Part shown: positions 36,622 to 48,500 of the stretch, piece after piece
Position numbering within the stretch: the first letter of the stretch is position 1
How the letters are laid out: every line of letters begins with the position of its first letter
Assembly (NCBI GenBank): GCA_030407005.1
Contig: JAUDYN010000010.1
Coordinates: 496,001 to 560,000, forward strand
DNA from: Desarmillaria ectypa
Taxonomy: Eukaryota; Basidiomycota; Agaricomycetes; Agaricales; Physalacriaceae
DNA: 64,000 bases
Direction of reading: 5' to 3'
Notes under the pieces: model-generated
What the model was told of the DNA's origin: nothing
The model's input: the letters and a program-made list of their open reading frames with translations, nothing else
Database searches by the model: none
Translations under genes and position numbers: made by a program

Positions 36622-36822
36622 TCAGTCTAAACTGATTACATCATTCTCAGGATCTAAATCCTTGACTGAGGCTGCCTTTTTAGATCCAACTCGACCGCTC
36701 CAGTCACCTAATGCCTTCGTCCACCCCCGTTTCATGTGTTGCATCTCAGTAAAGATCCGCCGTTTGAGGAGAAATTGAGGTTGGTTGAGCGTCGAGTATT
36801 TGACTTGTTTGCACCGAATCAT
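36622..36822 (-). CDS. Short hypothetical ORF, 66 codons (left arm)
   Basis: Starts MIRCKQVKYSTLNQPQFLLK, basic and ending in an acidic DPENDVISLD tail. No domain recognised; it may be the last exon of a lost gene. It lies just beyond R2. The region 36830-37600 holds only another short open frame (37225-37446) that I cannot support. Confidence 0.25.
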   Translation of the reverse strand: MIRCKQVKYSTLNQPQFLLKRRIFTEMQHMKRGWTKALGDWSGRVGSKKAASVKDLDPENDVISLD

Positions 36823-37609
36823 TCAAAAGCGCGACACTGACTCGCTTCTATTCCAGCATCGTCGATTTCGCCAAGGTAGGCCTAGGGGTTAGAGTTATTG
36901 CTCATCTTTGCGGAAAGAGTTCTATTGCCTTCCAGTTTGCTTCCAGTGTGTATGCTTTTTTATTGCCTTTTGGTACATGAATGGCACGCCTCGATTGCCC
37001 GATGGAAGGATTTCAACAGGAGACTATGCTGCGACATGAGCGGGCTGATGCCCTCTTCCTTATCGGATACCTTTGGGAAGGGAAGATTATGCTTGCGCGA
37101 ATTTGGTTGGTGGTGGAATTACTAAAACCTTTTTTGTTTTGACTATGGAAATGCACATTATGACTTTGAAATCATCTTTTGATTCCCTAATCATGATTTT
37201 CAGCTCTTCTTTTGTCCATGTACCCTAATAGTACCAATACAAGAATCTTAACCCCCCCACCCCGTATTTCTTATCTCCCTCGTCTTCATCATTATCATCG
37301 ATAAAATACAACACTACCTTGCCTGCCCACCCTGACTCAGGTGGATTGTTTACAGCTGTACTTGATGCAGTAAAATTGCATAGCGCCCTCCAAAGTCTGC
37401 TTTCAATTCTCGCAGTCGGCAGTAGTAAATCTCTTGGAAGTTGCATGTATTTCTTTTCTTACAGTCTTCAACTGATCAGCATGTGTTGATGGAGCTTAAA
37501 AAAGGATGGGCCTGGGTGGGAGCGATCATAGAAGGCATATGATTACATTGTTCATCAAGGTCAATATTACCGAACGACACAGTAATAAGACCAGTGGCGG
37601 CACAGCGCT

Positions 37610-38403
37610 TTACCGATAACCCCATCGCTCCCAGAAGCTACGCATGCTAGTTGACATTCAGAAACAACAAGGTAAATAGAGCTGAGGAAGACATACTCGG
37701 GGAGGTACTGCCTCAGACTTTCATCAAAGCGCATACCATGTATCTGTTGCATCACGGACAATTCGATGTGATGCAAGCACCACATCAATTCCGGATAGCC
37801 TTCATGCCTGGCTACCCAATCCACGTCCTGAAAACAGGCCTTCATGACACCTGCATACCGCTCGAAATGCTCGAGACAGTCTACAATGGTCTTACATGAA
37901 CTACGAACTGAGAACATGATATCTGGAATGTCATCCAGAAGGTCAATCTTCCCGGACCAAAAGCCAGGAATTTGCTTTAGGAAACGAAGAAGGCGCTCTT
38001 GTCCGCGCAGCTCAGACTCGAGAAGTGGCTCGATTTCGACTAGTTTGGCTTCAATGGCAGGGACCAGTTGGTCTCTTACCTGTCGAAAGGCATCCAGAAA
38101 GTTGAGAAAGTGTTGGTTTTTTAGTAGGTTTTCGCCATCCAATATGCAGTACTTTCCGCCTACGAGCAAAAAGTGAAATGTTTCCATAGCCCGCCGTAGA
38201 GAATTGTCGAACCTCGCAGCGAGGTAACATATAGGGGTGAGTATGGGTACGGCTGTCGGTGGGGCGTAGTCCACGAAGTGTTGAATTAGGAACTTCAGAG
38301 CCTTGGAAAACATCCTCTGGGATTTATTGAAGGACGAAAGGAGATGGAGAATGGAGGGTCTTTCTGAGTGCATTCTTACACAGCCACCTTCAGAGGGTCT
38401 CAT
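37610..38403 (-). CDS. Unknown protein, about 247 residues (left arm)
   Basis: Not recognised. Start MRPSEGGCVRMHSERPSILH; the body is Leu-, Phe- and His-rich and looks helical (LLESELRGQERLLRFLKQIP, VDCLEHFERYAGVMKACF, MWCLHHIELSVMQQIHGM). A closing intron with GTATGT and ACTAG ends gives the final residues DMRSFWERWGYR and TAA at 37610-37612. Without splicing the frame runs on to 37567. A decayed paralogue with the same final intron lies at 34066-34720. Upstream on its strand is the 45-bp core shared with R1. No signal peptide or clear membrane helix. A sound reading frame with a homologue suggests a real gene, perhaps part of a mobile or selfish unit. Confidence 0.5.
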
Positions 38404-38505
38404 TATGTATCGAATCCCGATAAGGAATGTCTATTGTGGTATCGATTTCGAGGGCGTGGGTTTAGGCCTGGTATCGCCAGTCCTATTGTATGGGTGTAAT
38501 AGCAT
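38385..38505. promoter_or_regulatory. Shared 45-bp module upstream of the 247-residue gene
   Basis: Contains GATTTCGAGGGCGTGGG, TTTAGGCCTGG and CCAGTCCT-TTGTAT. The same string lies at 32510-32565 (R1, upstream of an unrelated minus-strand frame) and, diverged, at 13308-13360. Its position, upstream of two different frames in the same orientation, suggests a promoter or 5'-leader carried on a mobile repeat. The function is inferred. Confidence 0.35.
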
Positions 38506-38512
38506 CTAAAAA

Positions 38513-39177
38513 GTTCGACAACCCCACGAATTCTTTTCAACTCTGGTATCGGGTCTTCTGAACAGATTGACATAGTCTAATCTGGCTCGACGAGTTTGAA
38601 TGGATAGACCTACTCGTCGGGGAAGGGATTCATCTTTTCGGTTACGGTCGAGTCAGCCACTGAATTCAAAGCATCAACTCGGCCAGTGCCAATTCTACCA
38701 ACACTGAATTGTACAATGCCGGTTCAGGTATTCTCGCACAATCTGGTAAGTGTCTTAATGGTATCAAATGTTCCGTTTTGCTCAAAATTATTATGTTTTA
38801 GGGTCAACGCCTAGCATTCTGGACAAGCATTGAGACCAACAGAAACACTCGATACATTCAGGGAACTATTGCACCGAAGTATGCGTTTTCTTCCTTCTGC
38901 ATCTTCAGCAGTTACTCATGGTCGTTAATGTAGATCCAAAAATACGATTATCTGGAAGATCTACCTGACGCATGAGCTCACATCTAACGGCACGCTTGGA
39001 ATCACATCCGACGCTGGTATTGCTGGTTCTGACGTATGACCTTTCAGATTACAACTCTAGCACTGCTGCCAGTCAGCATAGCCCAGATTAGGACGGGTGT
39101 ACAGCAACAAAGGACGACTGTTTGACGAATGCTTCATATGGTCGTCGTTCGCGTGTGCATAGGAAGCGTCGATTAAC
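38513..39177 (+). pseudogene. Cellobiose dehydrogenase 3' fragment (left arm and beyond)
   Basis: 38513-39013 is identical to the right-arm part of the gene (pieces LYNAGSGILAQS|GQRLAFWTSIETN, YIQGTIAPK, IIWKIYLTHELTSNG). After 39013, 765 bp present on the right (50278-51042) are missing. 39019-39177 then matches 50119-50277 with about 25 mismatches, mostly transitions. There is no 5' half nearby. Dead remnant. Confidence 0.75.
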
Positions 39178-39723
39178 GGACTTCTGAAAACGGGCATATC
39201 AGTGTCTTGACGGCAGTGATGAAAGAAGACGCTCTGCTGGCAGAGTCTGTGACTTCTTTGTTTCCGGAAAGGGTTTTCTATGTCTTGCTGTATCTTGTAT
39301 GTCGGTTAGAAGCTATAGCGGGCCTGATATGAAGTCAAGTAGAGACAGCTACCTGAGCCATGCCTGGGACATTATTTTCAACGGAGTAAGTACTGCAGAA
39401 GGATGTCAAGTGCTGAACTGCTTCGTCTTCCCTCAGACGCGCATTTTCCACATCGTTCCATGTATTTTGTTGGATATCTGTCGCAAAGCTGCTGCGAACC
39501 GACAAACAAAATCTAACCAAAGACATTCCATATCAAACAACAAAGCCGGGGATCTTCATCGAAGCTTGGACAATGTCTGGCACCGCTTTTGAGGAATGTT
39601 AGGAACATGCTTATTGGAACATGTTTTATTATGAGATATTGTCGCGTCGGCCAAATTTAGCAACTACAGGAAAAAGAACAAAATCCCGACAAGGCGATCT
39701 TACCCAGCCCGCCTTTGACCACC
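39178..39723. other. Intergenic, no gene recognised
   Basis: Between the dehydrogenase remnant and the membrane protein gene. Short open frames only. Confidence 0.4.
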
Positions 39724-41130
39724 ATGAAGGCGATTCTCATCTTCGCGCTCTGTCTGCCCGCCTTTGCCGACGAAATCAAACATCGCCAGCTTATCCCGCC
39801 TGGAGCGAATGCAATTCCAACCACGTCGAGTAGTTACGACTACTGGTGGCCGTACCCTCCCGGAGGTATCGTCTCTACTACAACAACCACGCCAAGCACC
39901 ATTCCGTCTACGATATCCATAGAAGTCAGCGACATGCCACCAGATTCAACGGATTCGAGCAGTATCGTCTCTGCCTCCCGGCTGCCTTCAAGTTCAGATG
40001 ATACCAACAGCACCACGCGCAATAGCAATTCATCCTCGTCGACCTCTGTCATTCCTACATCATCGGTGTCCATGATAACAATCCCGGTCCCTTCCTCCTC
40101 TGAGCCCGCTCTTCCCAGCCTGGTAACATACCCTAAGAAGGAGCCGAGTGGAAACAAGATCAGTATGTATCTCATACCCGTCCTTGTGGTCGTCGGTGCA
40201 ATACTGGGAAGCTTATGCGCTTGGATTGGATGGGGATGCCTCACACGGAAAGGCCGACGAGGAAAGACAGAGCTCGAGGTAGGCCCGGCGTATGACTCGG
40301 AGGCGGGAAGAGTGAAGACCGACGAAGGATTTGCTTGGCCTGCAATGGAGACGCAGACACAGGAAAACACATTCCTCGTTCCTCCAACCAACCCACGGCG
40401 GACCAGACCTTTGCGTCCATCACGGGCTAACACTTCCTCCACTCAGGTCTCGCGTAAGAACACGACTACCACGATGGCCTCAGTGTCGGTCTATTCTCAG
40501 GTTGGAGAAGGAGACGAGGAATATGAGGAGAAGGATGGTGATGACGGCATGTCATTCCTGGACGCGTACGAGAGTGATGAAGAATTCATGGCGAGCGCCC
40601 GCAGACCATCATCACGTGCAGCTGGAGGAGGGACTCAACGCGTCGTGTCGAGACGTAGGAATCATGTACGGACCGATTCGGATATGACTGTCGAAGGCGG
40701 TAGGCTGGGGAGGAGCGTGACGGGGAAGAGCACAGGAGGATTTAGGATCGTAGAAGAATCACCGTTGCCTACGCCTGCCGTGACGAAAACTCCGTCTGGC
40801 GGCCGCGGTGGGTTTTTCTGGGGAAGTCAGTCAGAGAAGGACAAGTACACGGCGTTTCCGTCTCGTGGACAGAAGAGCCGCAGCCGCAGTCCAGTCAAGC
40901 CTTCTCGGACAGGCACTACGGCCAGCCAGAATCATCCACTCCCGCAGAGTCCTCGGCAGATCATGAGTCCTAAATTGGAGGGATCCTTGTGTTTTACGCC
41001 ATCGATAGGTCGGGAAATGAGCGGAAAAGGTGGTTCAGAGTACGATGACGCTCTTTCGCTGCGCAAAGTTGAAGACATCATTGGTAAATCACGAAGTCAG
41101 AGGAATCTTCGCATTGGAGGAGCCCGTTAA
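39724..41130 (+). CDS. Single-pass membrane protein with Ser/Thr-rich ectodomain
   Basis: One uninterrupted exon of 468 codons from ATG 39724 (context CCACCATGA). Signal peptide MKAILIFALCLPAFA; then an aromatic block YDYWWPYPPGG; a long Ser/Thr-rich stalk likely to be O-glycosylated; one membrane helix, MYLIPVLVVVGAILGSLCAW, near residue 155; a basic stop-transfer KGRRGK; and a cytoplasmic tail of about 290 residues rich in Ser, Arg and acidic patches (EGDEEYEEKDGDDGMSFLD). The layout resembles fungal wall-sensor or mucin-like surface proteins, but no WSC or other named domain is seen. A decayed duplicate lies at 43648-44995. Function unknown. Confidence 0.8.
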   Translation: MKAILIFALCLPAFADEIKHRQLIPPGANAIPTTSSSYDYWWPYPPGGIVSTTTTTPSTIPSTISIEVSDMPPDSTDSSSIVSASRLPSSSDDTNSTTRNSNSSSSTSVIPTSSVSMITIPVPSSSEPALPSLVTYPKKEPSGNKISMYLIPVLVVVGAILGSLCAWIGWGCLTRKGRRGKTELEVGPAYDSEAGRVKTDEGFAWPAMETQTQENTFLVPPTNPRRTRPLRPSRANTSSTQVSRKNTTTTMASVSVYSQVGEGDEEYEEKDGDDGMSFLDAYESDEEFMASARRPSSRAAGGGTQRVVSRRRNHVRTDSDMTVEGGRLGRSVTGKSTGGFRIVEESPLPTPAVTKTPSGGRGGFFWGSQSEKDKYTAFPSRGQKSRSRSPVKPSRTGTTASQNHPLPQSPRQIMSPKLEGSLCFTPSIGREMSGKGGSEYDDALSLRKVEDIIGKSRSQRNLRIGGAR

Positions 41131-41790
41131 CACGGCATTTTCGTTGATCCCACATACAGTTACTTTACACGCTCGATTTTCTTGAAAAACGTCAATGGTC
41201 GAACGTATGTAAGCGAGGAAACGATAAAGGACATACCCATAAACAGCCTGTTTGTCCTTGGGTTATTTGACTATCAGTGGTAAAGCTTTCAACAGTATCT
41301 ATGAGCCTAGTAAAATATTAAGAAGGAAAAATATGCATATATGCACACAAACGCACCCAAGTAGTTCAACACTGGACATCTTTCTGATCACAGGGCAATT
41401 GCTTGTAGAAAGAGCTTTCCATCGCGATGCCCATTGACAATTCGGTCGTAGTAAGAGAACGGACGGGCTGTCTTACGTATAAGGCAGCCTACATTTCATA
41501 ACCGAACCCTTCAGTTATCCTGTCACTGTCGTATATACAAGGAGCGACGACGAGCACATACCGAGTCGCCTGTCCTCCTCTCCACCAACCACTGTTCTCG
41601 GTCCCGAGTTGCTCACTTCCGGATCCGCAATGGTCTCGTCGTTATCGGTGTTAGCGGCAGATACCCTGGGGCGCGCCCGTGGTATAAATATTGACATGAT
41701 GGAAGAAACGAAAGAAGAGATGTCACCGACAGGCAGCACTTTGGACCGGCAGTGCATGTTCATTCCCACCCATCACCGTCTTTTTCGTTG
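41131..41790. other. Intergenic
   Basis: 3' flank of the membrane protein gene and 5' flank of the next gene. The sequence at 41515-41769 is open on the minus strand, without recognisable content. Confidence 0.35.
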
Positions 41791-42591
41791 ATGCCTGGCT
41801 TTTCGCTGCCGTGGTCGCGCGACGTCGTCGACGACGACCCGTCACCCTGGGAGAGAGGCGTACCGACACCGCGCTCGACAGTCGGGTTTTTCTACCCACC
41901 ACCTTCATCTTCTATCCCACCGGTACCGACAGACCTGCCCAACAATATTATGATATCTTCTTCTAATAACGTCCATACCGACGCCCACGCTCCTTCACTA
42001 CCCCGTAATTCGACTCTCCAAGTACATGAAAAGGCTGCGCAGAGAGTACTACCTCTGCCCTGGCTGCCGTCGATGACCGTTTTCCAGACATGTATTCTCC
42101 TTTTACTCTTCCTACCGCTCCCACCGCTGTTTTCCACCGTATACGCCGCCTTAGGACGGGCTATTCTCGGTGGGCACGTCCCAGTTAGGTCCTTCGCAGA
42201 AGCAGGAGCGACTGGGGGCGCCATACTGGCGCTACCACTCGCCCTCGCAATCTGGATACTGTTGGCTCCCGAGAAGCAATCCCCTAGGGAGGATTTTTTC
42301 GATGATGACGAACCCCAGACGTGGTGGACTCGCTGGGGAAAATTCGTGCCGTGCGGGTTTATGCTGGTCCTTGTCGGCGTCGCCGCTTGCCCCTTGGGTG
42401 CCGTTTGCATCACGGAAGCGAATAGCAGAGGCTTGAAAGCAGGTAAAGCAGCATTGGCGGCCCTGGTCGGGGGGGTCGTTTTTTGTAGTGGTTTGGTGGT
42501 TATTTTGGCATTGGCGGTTTTGTCGTATCGGCAATACGCGAGGAGGAGAAAGTGGTGGGCACTCTTCATTATTCATGCATACCTTCTCTGA
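41791..42591 (+). CDS. Hypothetical multi-pass membrane protein
   Basis: About 266 codons from ATG 41791 (MPGFSLPWSRDVVDDDPSPW). The first ~100 residues are Pro/Ser-rich and probably cytosolic. Then come four hydrophobic segments: VFQTCILLLLFLPLPPLF, GGAILALPLALAIWILLA, FMLVLVGVAACPLGAVCI, and AALVGGVVFCSGLVVILALA. The acidic loop REDFFDDDEPQTWWTRWGK lies between the second and third. No family recognised. A single exon with biased composition and coherent helices supports it. It is codirectional with the neighbour at 39724. Confidence 0.6.
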   Translation: MPGFSLPWSRDVVDDDPSPWERGVPTPRSTVGFFYPPPSSSIPPVPTDLPNNIMISSSNNVHTDAHAPSLPRNSTLQVHEKAAQRVLPLPWLPSMTVFQTCILLLLFLPLPPLFSTVYAALGRAILGGHVPVRSFAEAGATGGAILALPLALAIWILLAPEKQSPREDFFDDDEPQTWWTRWGKFVPCGFMLVLVGVAACPLGAVCITEANSRGLKAGKAALAALVGGVVFCSGLVVILALAVLSYRQYARRRKWWALFIIHAYLL

Positions 42592-43647
42592 TTTCCGTGT
42601 TCAGATTTCAGCCATTCTTTATCGTTGTAATCTATTGTACGTGCCATATATCTTCTCTGCATCCATTCCTCTAATCTCTTTTCAGCGTACATATTTAGAG
42701 GGATCTGTATTCACTGTTGTTGTATTGTGGACACTGCTATCTGCTTTGCGTTGACTCCTTGAAGCGTGAACTATACGTGTCGGCATCCCTTGGAAGGGCC
42801 AGGAATCCCGACAGTTTCCATTCACAATTGCCTGCTATCCCAGAATTCAACCCTAGGGATGGTACAATGGCATGGACAAGACATTCAGTCCAACTCGGTG
42901 TGACTGCGGAGTCGTCAGGCGACAAAGCTAGGGGATATTCTCGCCTTGATTCGGACCCGAAAGCCTGAGGTACTTATCTGAGCACGCGACAATGATGTAT
43001 CGAAGTTTTACCTTTATAAGAGAAGTACATATGAGCTTCTTGGAGTGTTACTGTGAATGATGAGAAACAGTGACGTGGCCGCTTCCTCTCTTCTTCACCA
43101 CTACCCGCCTAGTCGGTTGAGCCCTTCTAATGCTACTCCTTTCTCTACTCCTTTTTTCTTCGTTTCCATGGCCAATATTGATGACGAACAGATGACTGTG
43201 TTGTGTCCTTCCCCTTGCCGAATAAAATAGATCTAACGTCAAGTTTGGAGATACTGAATCCCACGACAAATATCAGCAAAGGCGTAGTCAATCAAATAAA
43301 GGTGAGTGTTTCTTGCATACTTGCACAGGGATCGCTGAAAAGAGGTGTCAGCAGAACTAGCTCCAAGTTTTCTGGCAATCCTTTGTCTCTAAATTTCCAC
43401 CTGCGACTACGATAGGATGATTCTTCTCATCGTGGCCCTGAATTTGCGGAAGCCGAGCGGTGGGTTTCCCTGATATTCAATTTGCTTCCGCAGATGCTTC
43501 TTTTAAACCGCGATCGAGAATACTGTCAAGAGAGAAGAATAGAGCTTGTTGATTGTTTCTTGACCTCGCATATTTCCTGATGATGAGTCCAGATCACGGC
43601 TCAAGCATGACGAAATCAATTATCGCTAACTCATCCTTCCTGGAGTG
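42592..43647. other. Intergenic, no gene recognised
   Basis: Nothing beyond unsupported short open frames; 42590-42720 is T-rich 3' flank. Confidence 0.4.
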
Positions 43648-44995
43648 ATGGCGACCAACACGCCAATCACAACTCCAGCGACTTCGAGTAGCTACAACTA
43701 TTGGTGGCCATGTCCTCCTGGAGGCGTTACTATGACAACGGCGCCTACACCTAGCATCGTTTTGCCTCCGAAGTCGATGGAAGCCAACGACATGACACCG
43801 AACACGACAGACTTCAAGTTGAGCGTCGTCGTCTCAGTCTCCCCGTCACCTCCACTTTCATCGGATGACACCAACTGCACTGCAAGCGGGAATAGTTTAT
43901 CTGCAATACTACTGCTCCCACTTCACTTCGTCGATATCTTCGTCGGTGTCTATGACAACAATCTCAGTCCCCTCCTTCCTCGCAGCCCATCACTTTCCAT
44001 GACCTATCCAAAGCAGGACCGGAGCGATAGAAAAAATCAGCACGTTGACGGCATACTGGGAAGTATATGCACCTGTATTGGGTGGGGCTGGCTCATGTGG
44101 AAAGGTCGGTGGGAAAACAGAGCTCGAAGTTTGCCCGGTATATCAACACATCTCAGAGGTGAGGAGAGGGAAGTCTGACGAATGGTTTGGATGGCCGGCA
44201 ATAGAGACACAGACGCAACCGATAGGAAAAAGGCATTCTTTGTGCCTCCGACGACGATGTATCGTAACTCACGCTAGATTAAATCTTCAGCGTCGTCGCG
44301 GACAAACATTGCATCAACTCGGGTCTCGCGGAAAAATACGACTACAACGATGGCATCAGTTTCGGTCCATTCGCAGATTGGAGGCGGAGACGAGGAGTAT
44401 GAAGAAAGATGCAGTCGATGAGAGACGTTACGGTGATAACGGCGATAGATTGTCTTTCTTGGACGGGTACGAGAATGACGAAGAGTTCATGGCTAGTACT
44501 CAGAGACCTTCATCGTCTGCTACCGTTCAAGGGAGTCAACACGCTGTGGTGAGGAGAAGGAACCGCATCCGAGCAAATTCAGATATGACTATTAATGGTG
44601 GTGGAGATTGAGGCCGAACGTGACGGCCAAGAGTACGGACGAGAGGGGCCAAGATTGTAGAGGAGTCACCGCCACCTACGCCAGCTGTAACCAAGATGCC
44701 ATCTGATAGCCGCGGTGGATTTTTGGAGTCAGAGTCCAGTACATGGCATTGCCGTAGGCGAGCTGCAGTCGCAATCTAGTCAAGCCTTCTCGAACGGGTA
44801 CTACCGTCAACTAGAACCATCCGCTCCCGCAAAGTACGAGGTAGATTATGAGCTCAAAATTGGAGGGGTCGTTGTGTTTACGCCGTCGATAGTGAAATGA
44901 ACAATAAAGGTGGCTTGGAGTATGATGTTGCCTTGCTGCACAAAGTGGAAGGGCGCCGGAAAATCTCAAGAGCTTCGTCTAGGATGAATCCGTAG
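43648..44995 (+). pseudogene. Decayed duplicate of the 39724 membrane protein gene
   Basis: Collinear with 39790-41100. SSSYNYWWPCPPGG matches YDYWWPYPPGG; MTYPKQDRSDRK precedes a shortened membrane segment (DGILGSICTCIGWGWLMW); and SFLDGYENDEEFMASTQRPS matches SFLDAYESDEEFMASARRPS. The frame changes at least three times and the signal peptide is missing. Tandem duplication followed by decay. Confidence 0.8.
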
Positions 44996-45538
44996 TTTGA
45001 CTTCATATAGCATGCGCTGACCGTACATAAATAATTATGGGACCTGCACTTCCACGCGAACCCTCAAGAGCTCCAGCGGTGTACGCCCCACGTAAATACA
45101 TCTATATCGTGATTATACATCAGCACTAACCAAGTGGTAACGGAGACGCTGACTGCTGTGCAGTGTGCGACTCAATGCTTGATATCATGATCAGATGAAC
45201 ATATCTGCATCCTTGGTACACAGCACGACACATCTTCGGACATCGGTTTTCAGTGCGTGACTCGGAGACTGTTTACTGGGGGGCTGTTTGCTACGCAGAA
45301 CTCTGATAAAACCTTGTCTGGAAATATTCTCTCTTAGAACCTACAGATAATAGTATTCGGCCTACTAGTTCTTAAAAAAAAACCTTAAACACAACTTAAC
45401 ACAACGGATGCAAAATAGATGCGGCCTTGCTAGATTCAAAAGTTCTGAAGGTGGCTTCGTCGTTACGTAACGAAGTACTTCGGGCCGGTCCCTCGAACCG
45501 TCGATTCGGTTTGAACGCTCATTTCCTTCAACATCCCA
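44996..45538. other. Intergenic, contains the symmetry centre of the inverted repeat
   Basis: The axis (45028) has no palindrome of its own; the sequence is unique. No gene recognised. Confidence 0.4.
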
Positions 45539-48500
45539 ATGGCCGCATTCTGGTCAGACGCTCGAAATGTTACTCTCCATCTAGATACGGATGAGGTTTC
45601 TTCAAGTGTAAAGGACCTCCTGAGGCAATTGGAGGAACCACTGCCGGACTGGGTGCGGAAGGTGAATATATCAGTGCAATACTACCCTAAGACCTCTTTA
45701 ATAATTTTATGAAGGGACCGTTCCCAAATCATTCTGGCCATTTAGAATACCTCATTGATGAGCTTGCGAAACCAGATGCTGATCGCTCAAGCCAGTTCAT
45801 ACCGCCTCCACGAAACAATAAAAGGGACAATTATCTTGACATCTACTTCAGCTTCATGTTGAACACCGCAGATTATTTGCAGACCAGCATTAGGCGTGAA
45901 ACCCTGGAATTAATCCACCCCCATGCCCTGTTTTTTATCAGTTACATCTTGGGGAAGATTTGGCGAGACAGTATTGTCGTGTAAGCCCATACATCGAGAT
46001 TTTGTATTGATTTTCTAAAAGCTTTCTCTAGTGAGAATATCAGAATGGTTGTACCCAAGCACCCGATGCACGGTTTCAACCCTCTGATGAAGTATACCTC
46101 CAAGACCATGATAGCACCCTGCCTCCTATTGCATCGTGCTGTCAGAGAGGACAGCTCTGATTCAGGCGAAAACTATGAGCCAGATGACAATGTCGATAGC
46201 AACTCTGACGTATCAGAGTATTCAGTTTCAGTCCTCAGTCCAGTTTCGGAAGTCTCTCGAGGAACTCGAAGGCATAGCAGCCGTCAGCATAAACTGGACA
46301 ACAATGATTCTAAAGTATCCGAAATACCGGTATCTGACCGCTGGACTGCCTCGGAATTCTGTCAAGGATATCGGAATCGCGACGCGGAATCTGAATCTGA
46401 AGAGTGGTGCAGTCAAGGCTCCGGCGACAAATCCAGCACAGTTCCCCTCGATGAGGATGTAATAGTGAAGCCTGATCCAGACATATGCAAGGCTGATCCA
46501 TATCTCATCCATGGTTCCATCCTACCCGATACGACGCACGGTTCCGTCTTACTATCCTTGCTGTGTGTGGGTACTCACGATACGATCTAGGGCATGCTAG
46601 CGAGCACCCTCTATCAACGACATGTTTGGAAAATAAAACAGCCTACCATGGGTATTATCATTGCTCCAGCCCAGCCAGAGATACAGCTAGTCATTGCCTG
46701 GCTTGATAAACCGGACGTCTGGAATGATTTGGTGCGTCAGTCGAATGGCACTTTGAGCTCCTTGTATCGCTAACGATTCTATCAGCCGCCAGTTCATGCC
46801 GTGCGTATTGCTACATTGAACCATCCGTCTGGGGTTTTTGACCTTCAAAATCCGTTCGATTCCCTCTCCTTCGTCCTTGCCTTATTCAGACTACACTCCT
46901 ACATCCACGGATTGCAATCAACATATGATGCCAAAGTCATCACTTGTCAACATGGTTCTCGCGAAGTCCACGCTCTTGAATGGCGATCTGACCATGCTTC
47001 TAATGCAATTCCTGAATGTAGGCTTTTTACAAACCTCTTTGACAAAGTCAACACATGGCTTAAGGTTGTCAACCATGGAAGGTGAGGTGTTCTATGGCAC
47101 TACAATGGGTCTTTTTTTTGCTCAACCTGATCTGTAGACAACCGGAATCGAAATTAGATTCGTCGAATTCCCTGTCGCCTGAGAGATTACAAAGCGTTGT
47201 CGACAGACATTTGGGACCTAGTTTAAGGGACTCTCAGGAAGAAGGGCCTTTTACGTATGTACCTTCTTCTGTCATGCCTGTACTAAAGTAAATTGCTTTG
47301 AGCATAACTCCACACCAGGAGCAGAGATCACCGGTTGTAACTAATGGTGTACACTCACTCCAAATCAGCGTCTGTTACTAGAAGGTGAATACATACATGC
47401 ACCTGATACATACAAAAGAAATGCAGGCTCACGTAGACTTGCCCCACAATTTTTCTCAGTATGGCGGGGTGAGCTCTTCACCGTCCCCTCAATTTCGTTA
47501 CCCTTCCCTGACAGGATTACAAGGCACAAGAAAAAGAACAACAATCCCAGAACTAGGTAAGCCACAGTCATCGTTTCTTGGTTCTGCCACCCTTATCTTT
47601 CACAAAAGTGCGAAGCACTCCTGGAAAGGCGGATCGTTTGTACCTTTCCCTCTCATCTTCGCTCTATGCTCAATTTCATTCAGAGCCGCAAGTCAGCAAC
47701 CCAGGGAGGCCGGTAGGTCCGCATTGACCTCTGAAGCGTAAGTCCTGCCTGTATCCTTGTTGGAATTGTCTGGATGATCTCTTGGAACTTCAGAGCCTCT
47801 TCACCACCAATCAAAAAACGTCGCCATGATGAAGAACCAACAAATTACGAAACGAGCCTTCCAGCAATTGCTTTGGGCGAGAGTTTCGTGCATAGTATAT
47901 CATTGCAACAGCATATTAGTTAACATATCTGTCCCAGACCACTGACAACGCTGTGAGAGCTTTTTCAGTCATTTTGTTATCTCTAAAGCTTTGTCCTTGC
48001 CAGTTTCATCACTCTCACAAGCAGTGAAGGCCCTCCAGGAGATGCACTTTATGCGAGCGATGAAGAAGCTGACGGTGATGATGACTTATCCAATGTCAGA
48101 TCCAAGAGATATACGGCCAGTGCGTAGGTTCTTTTGTGCTTGTTGAACCCGAAGACAATTCAAGCTGATGGTTTTCTCAGCTTTGCCACAGCCCACCATA
48201 GGACCGGAAGTACAGGTGGATGTATTGGAGGGCCATCAGACCGGACGTATATCCTTCTGACATCTGCGAACAAAATTCGGTTACACGGATGTACAAGCGG
48301 TACACTGATCTGTACCAATTGTCAGCGCTTTTTACGGTGCGCATATATGCATGTGAATATTACTTGGTTTGATGATTGATTACTCGGTTTAACAGGGAGC
48401 ACAATTCTCTGATCCCGCAGTGCAGACAGAGCTTGACGTCTTGCAAACAAGTCTCGTTTCCGGTCAAATGCGATTTCAGAGCAGCGACACTCTTCCTGAT

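Larger units (their letters stand above)
31800..39013 (+). repeat. Left arm of a 7214-bp inverted repeat
   Basis: The reverse complement of 51043-58256. Every position pair sums to 90056, and all open frames compared between arms are identical in length and sequence. The outer border is AACACTAAATTC, after which the flanks differ (left GAGTGCT, right GGAGCG). The inner border is CACATCCGACG, after which they differ again. The two sides are therefore placed in different contexts. Confidence 0.95.

Noticed and set aside
37567..38176. Plus-strand open frames opposite the 247-residue gene as antisense genes
   Set aside because: They have no splice support or homologue and mirror the codon structure of the minus-strand gene, so they are shadows.
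39840..40442. 200-codon minus-strand open frame in the mucin-like gene
   Set aside because: It is antisense to the Ser/Thr-rich stalk, whose biased codons keep the opposite strand open.
41892..42569. 225-codon minus-strand open frame
   Set aside because: Antisense shadow of the multi-pass membrane protein, which has coherent hydrophobic helices.
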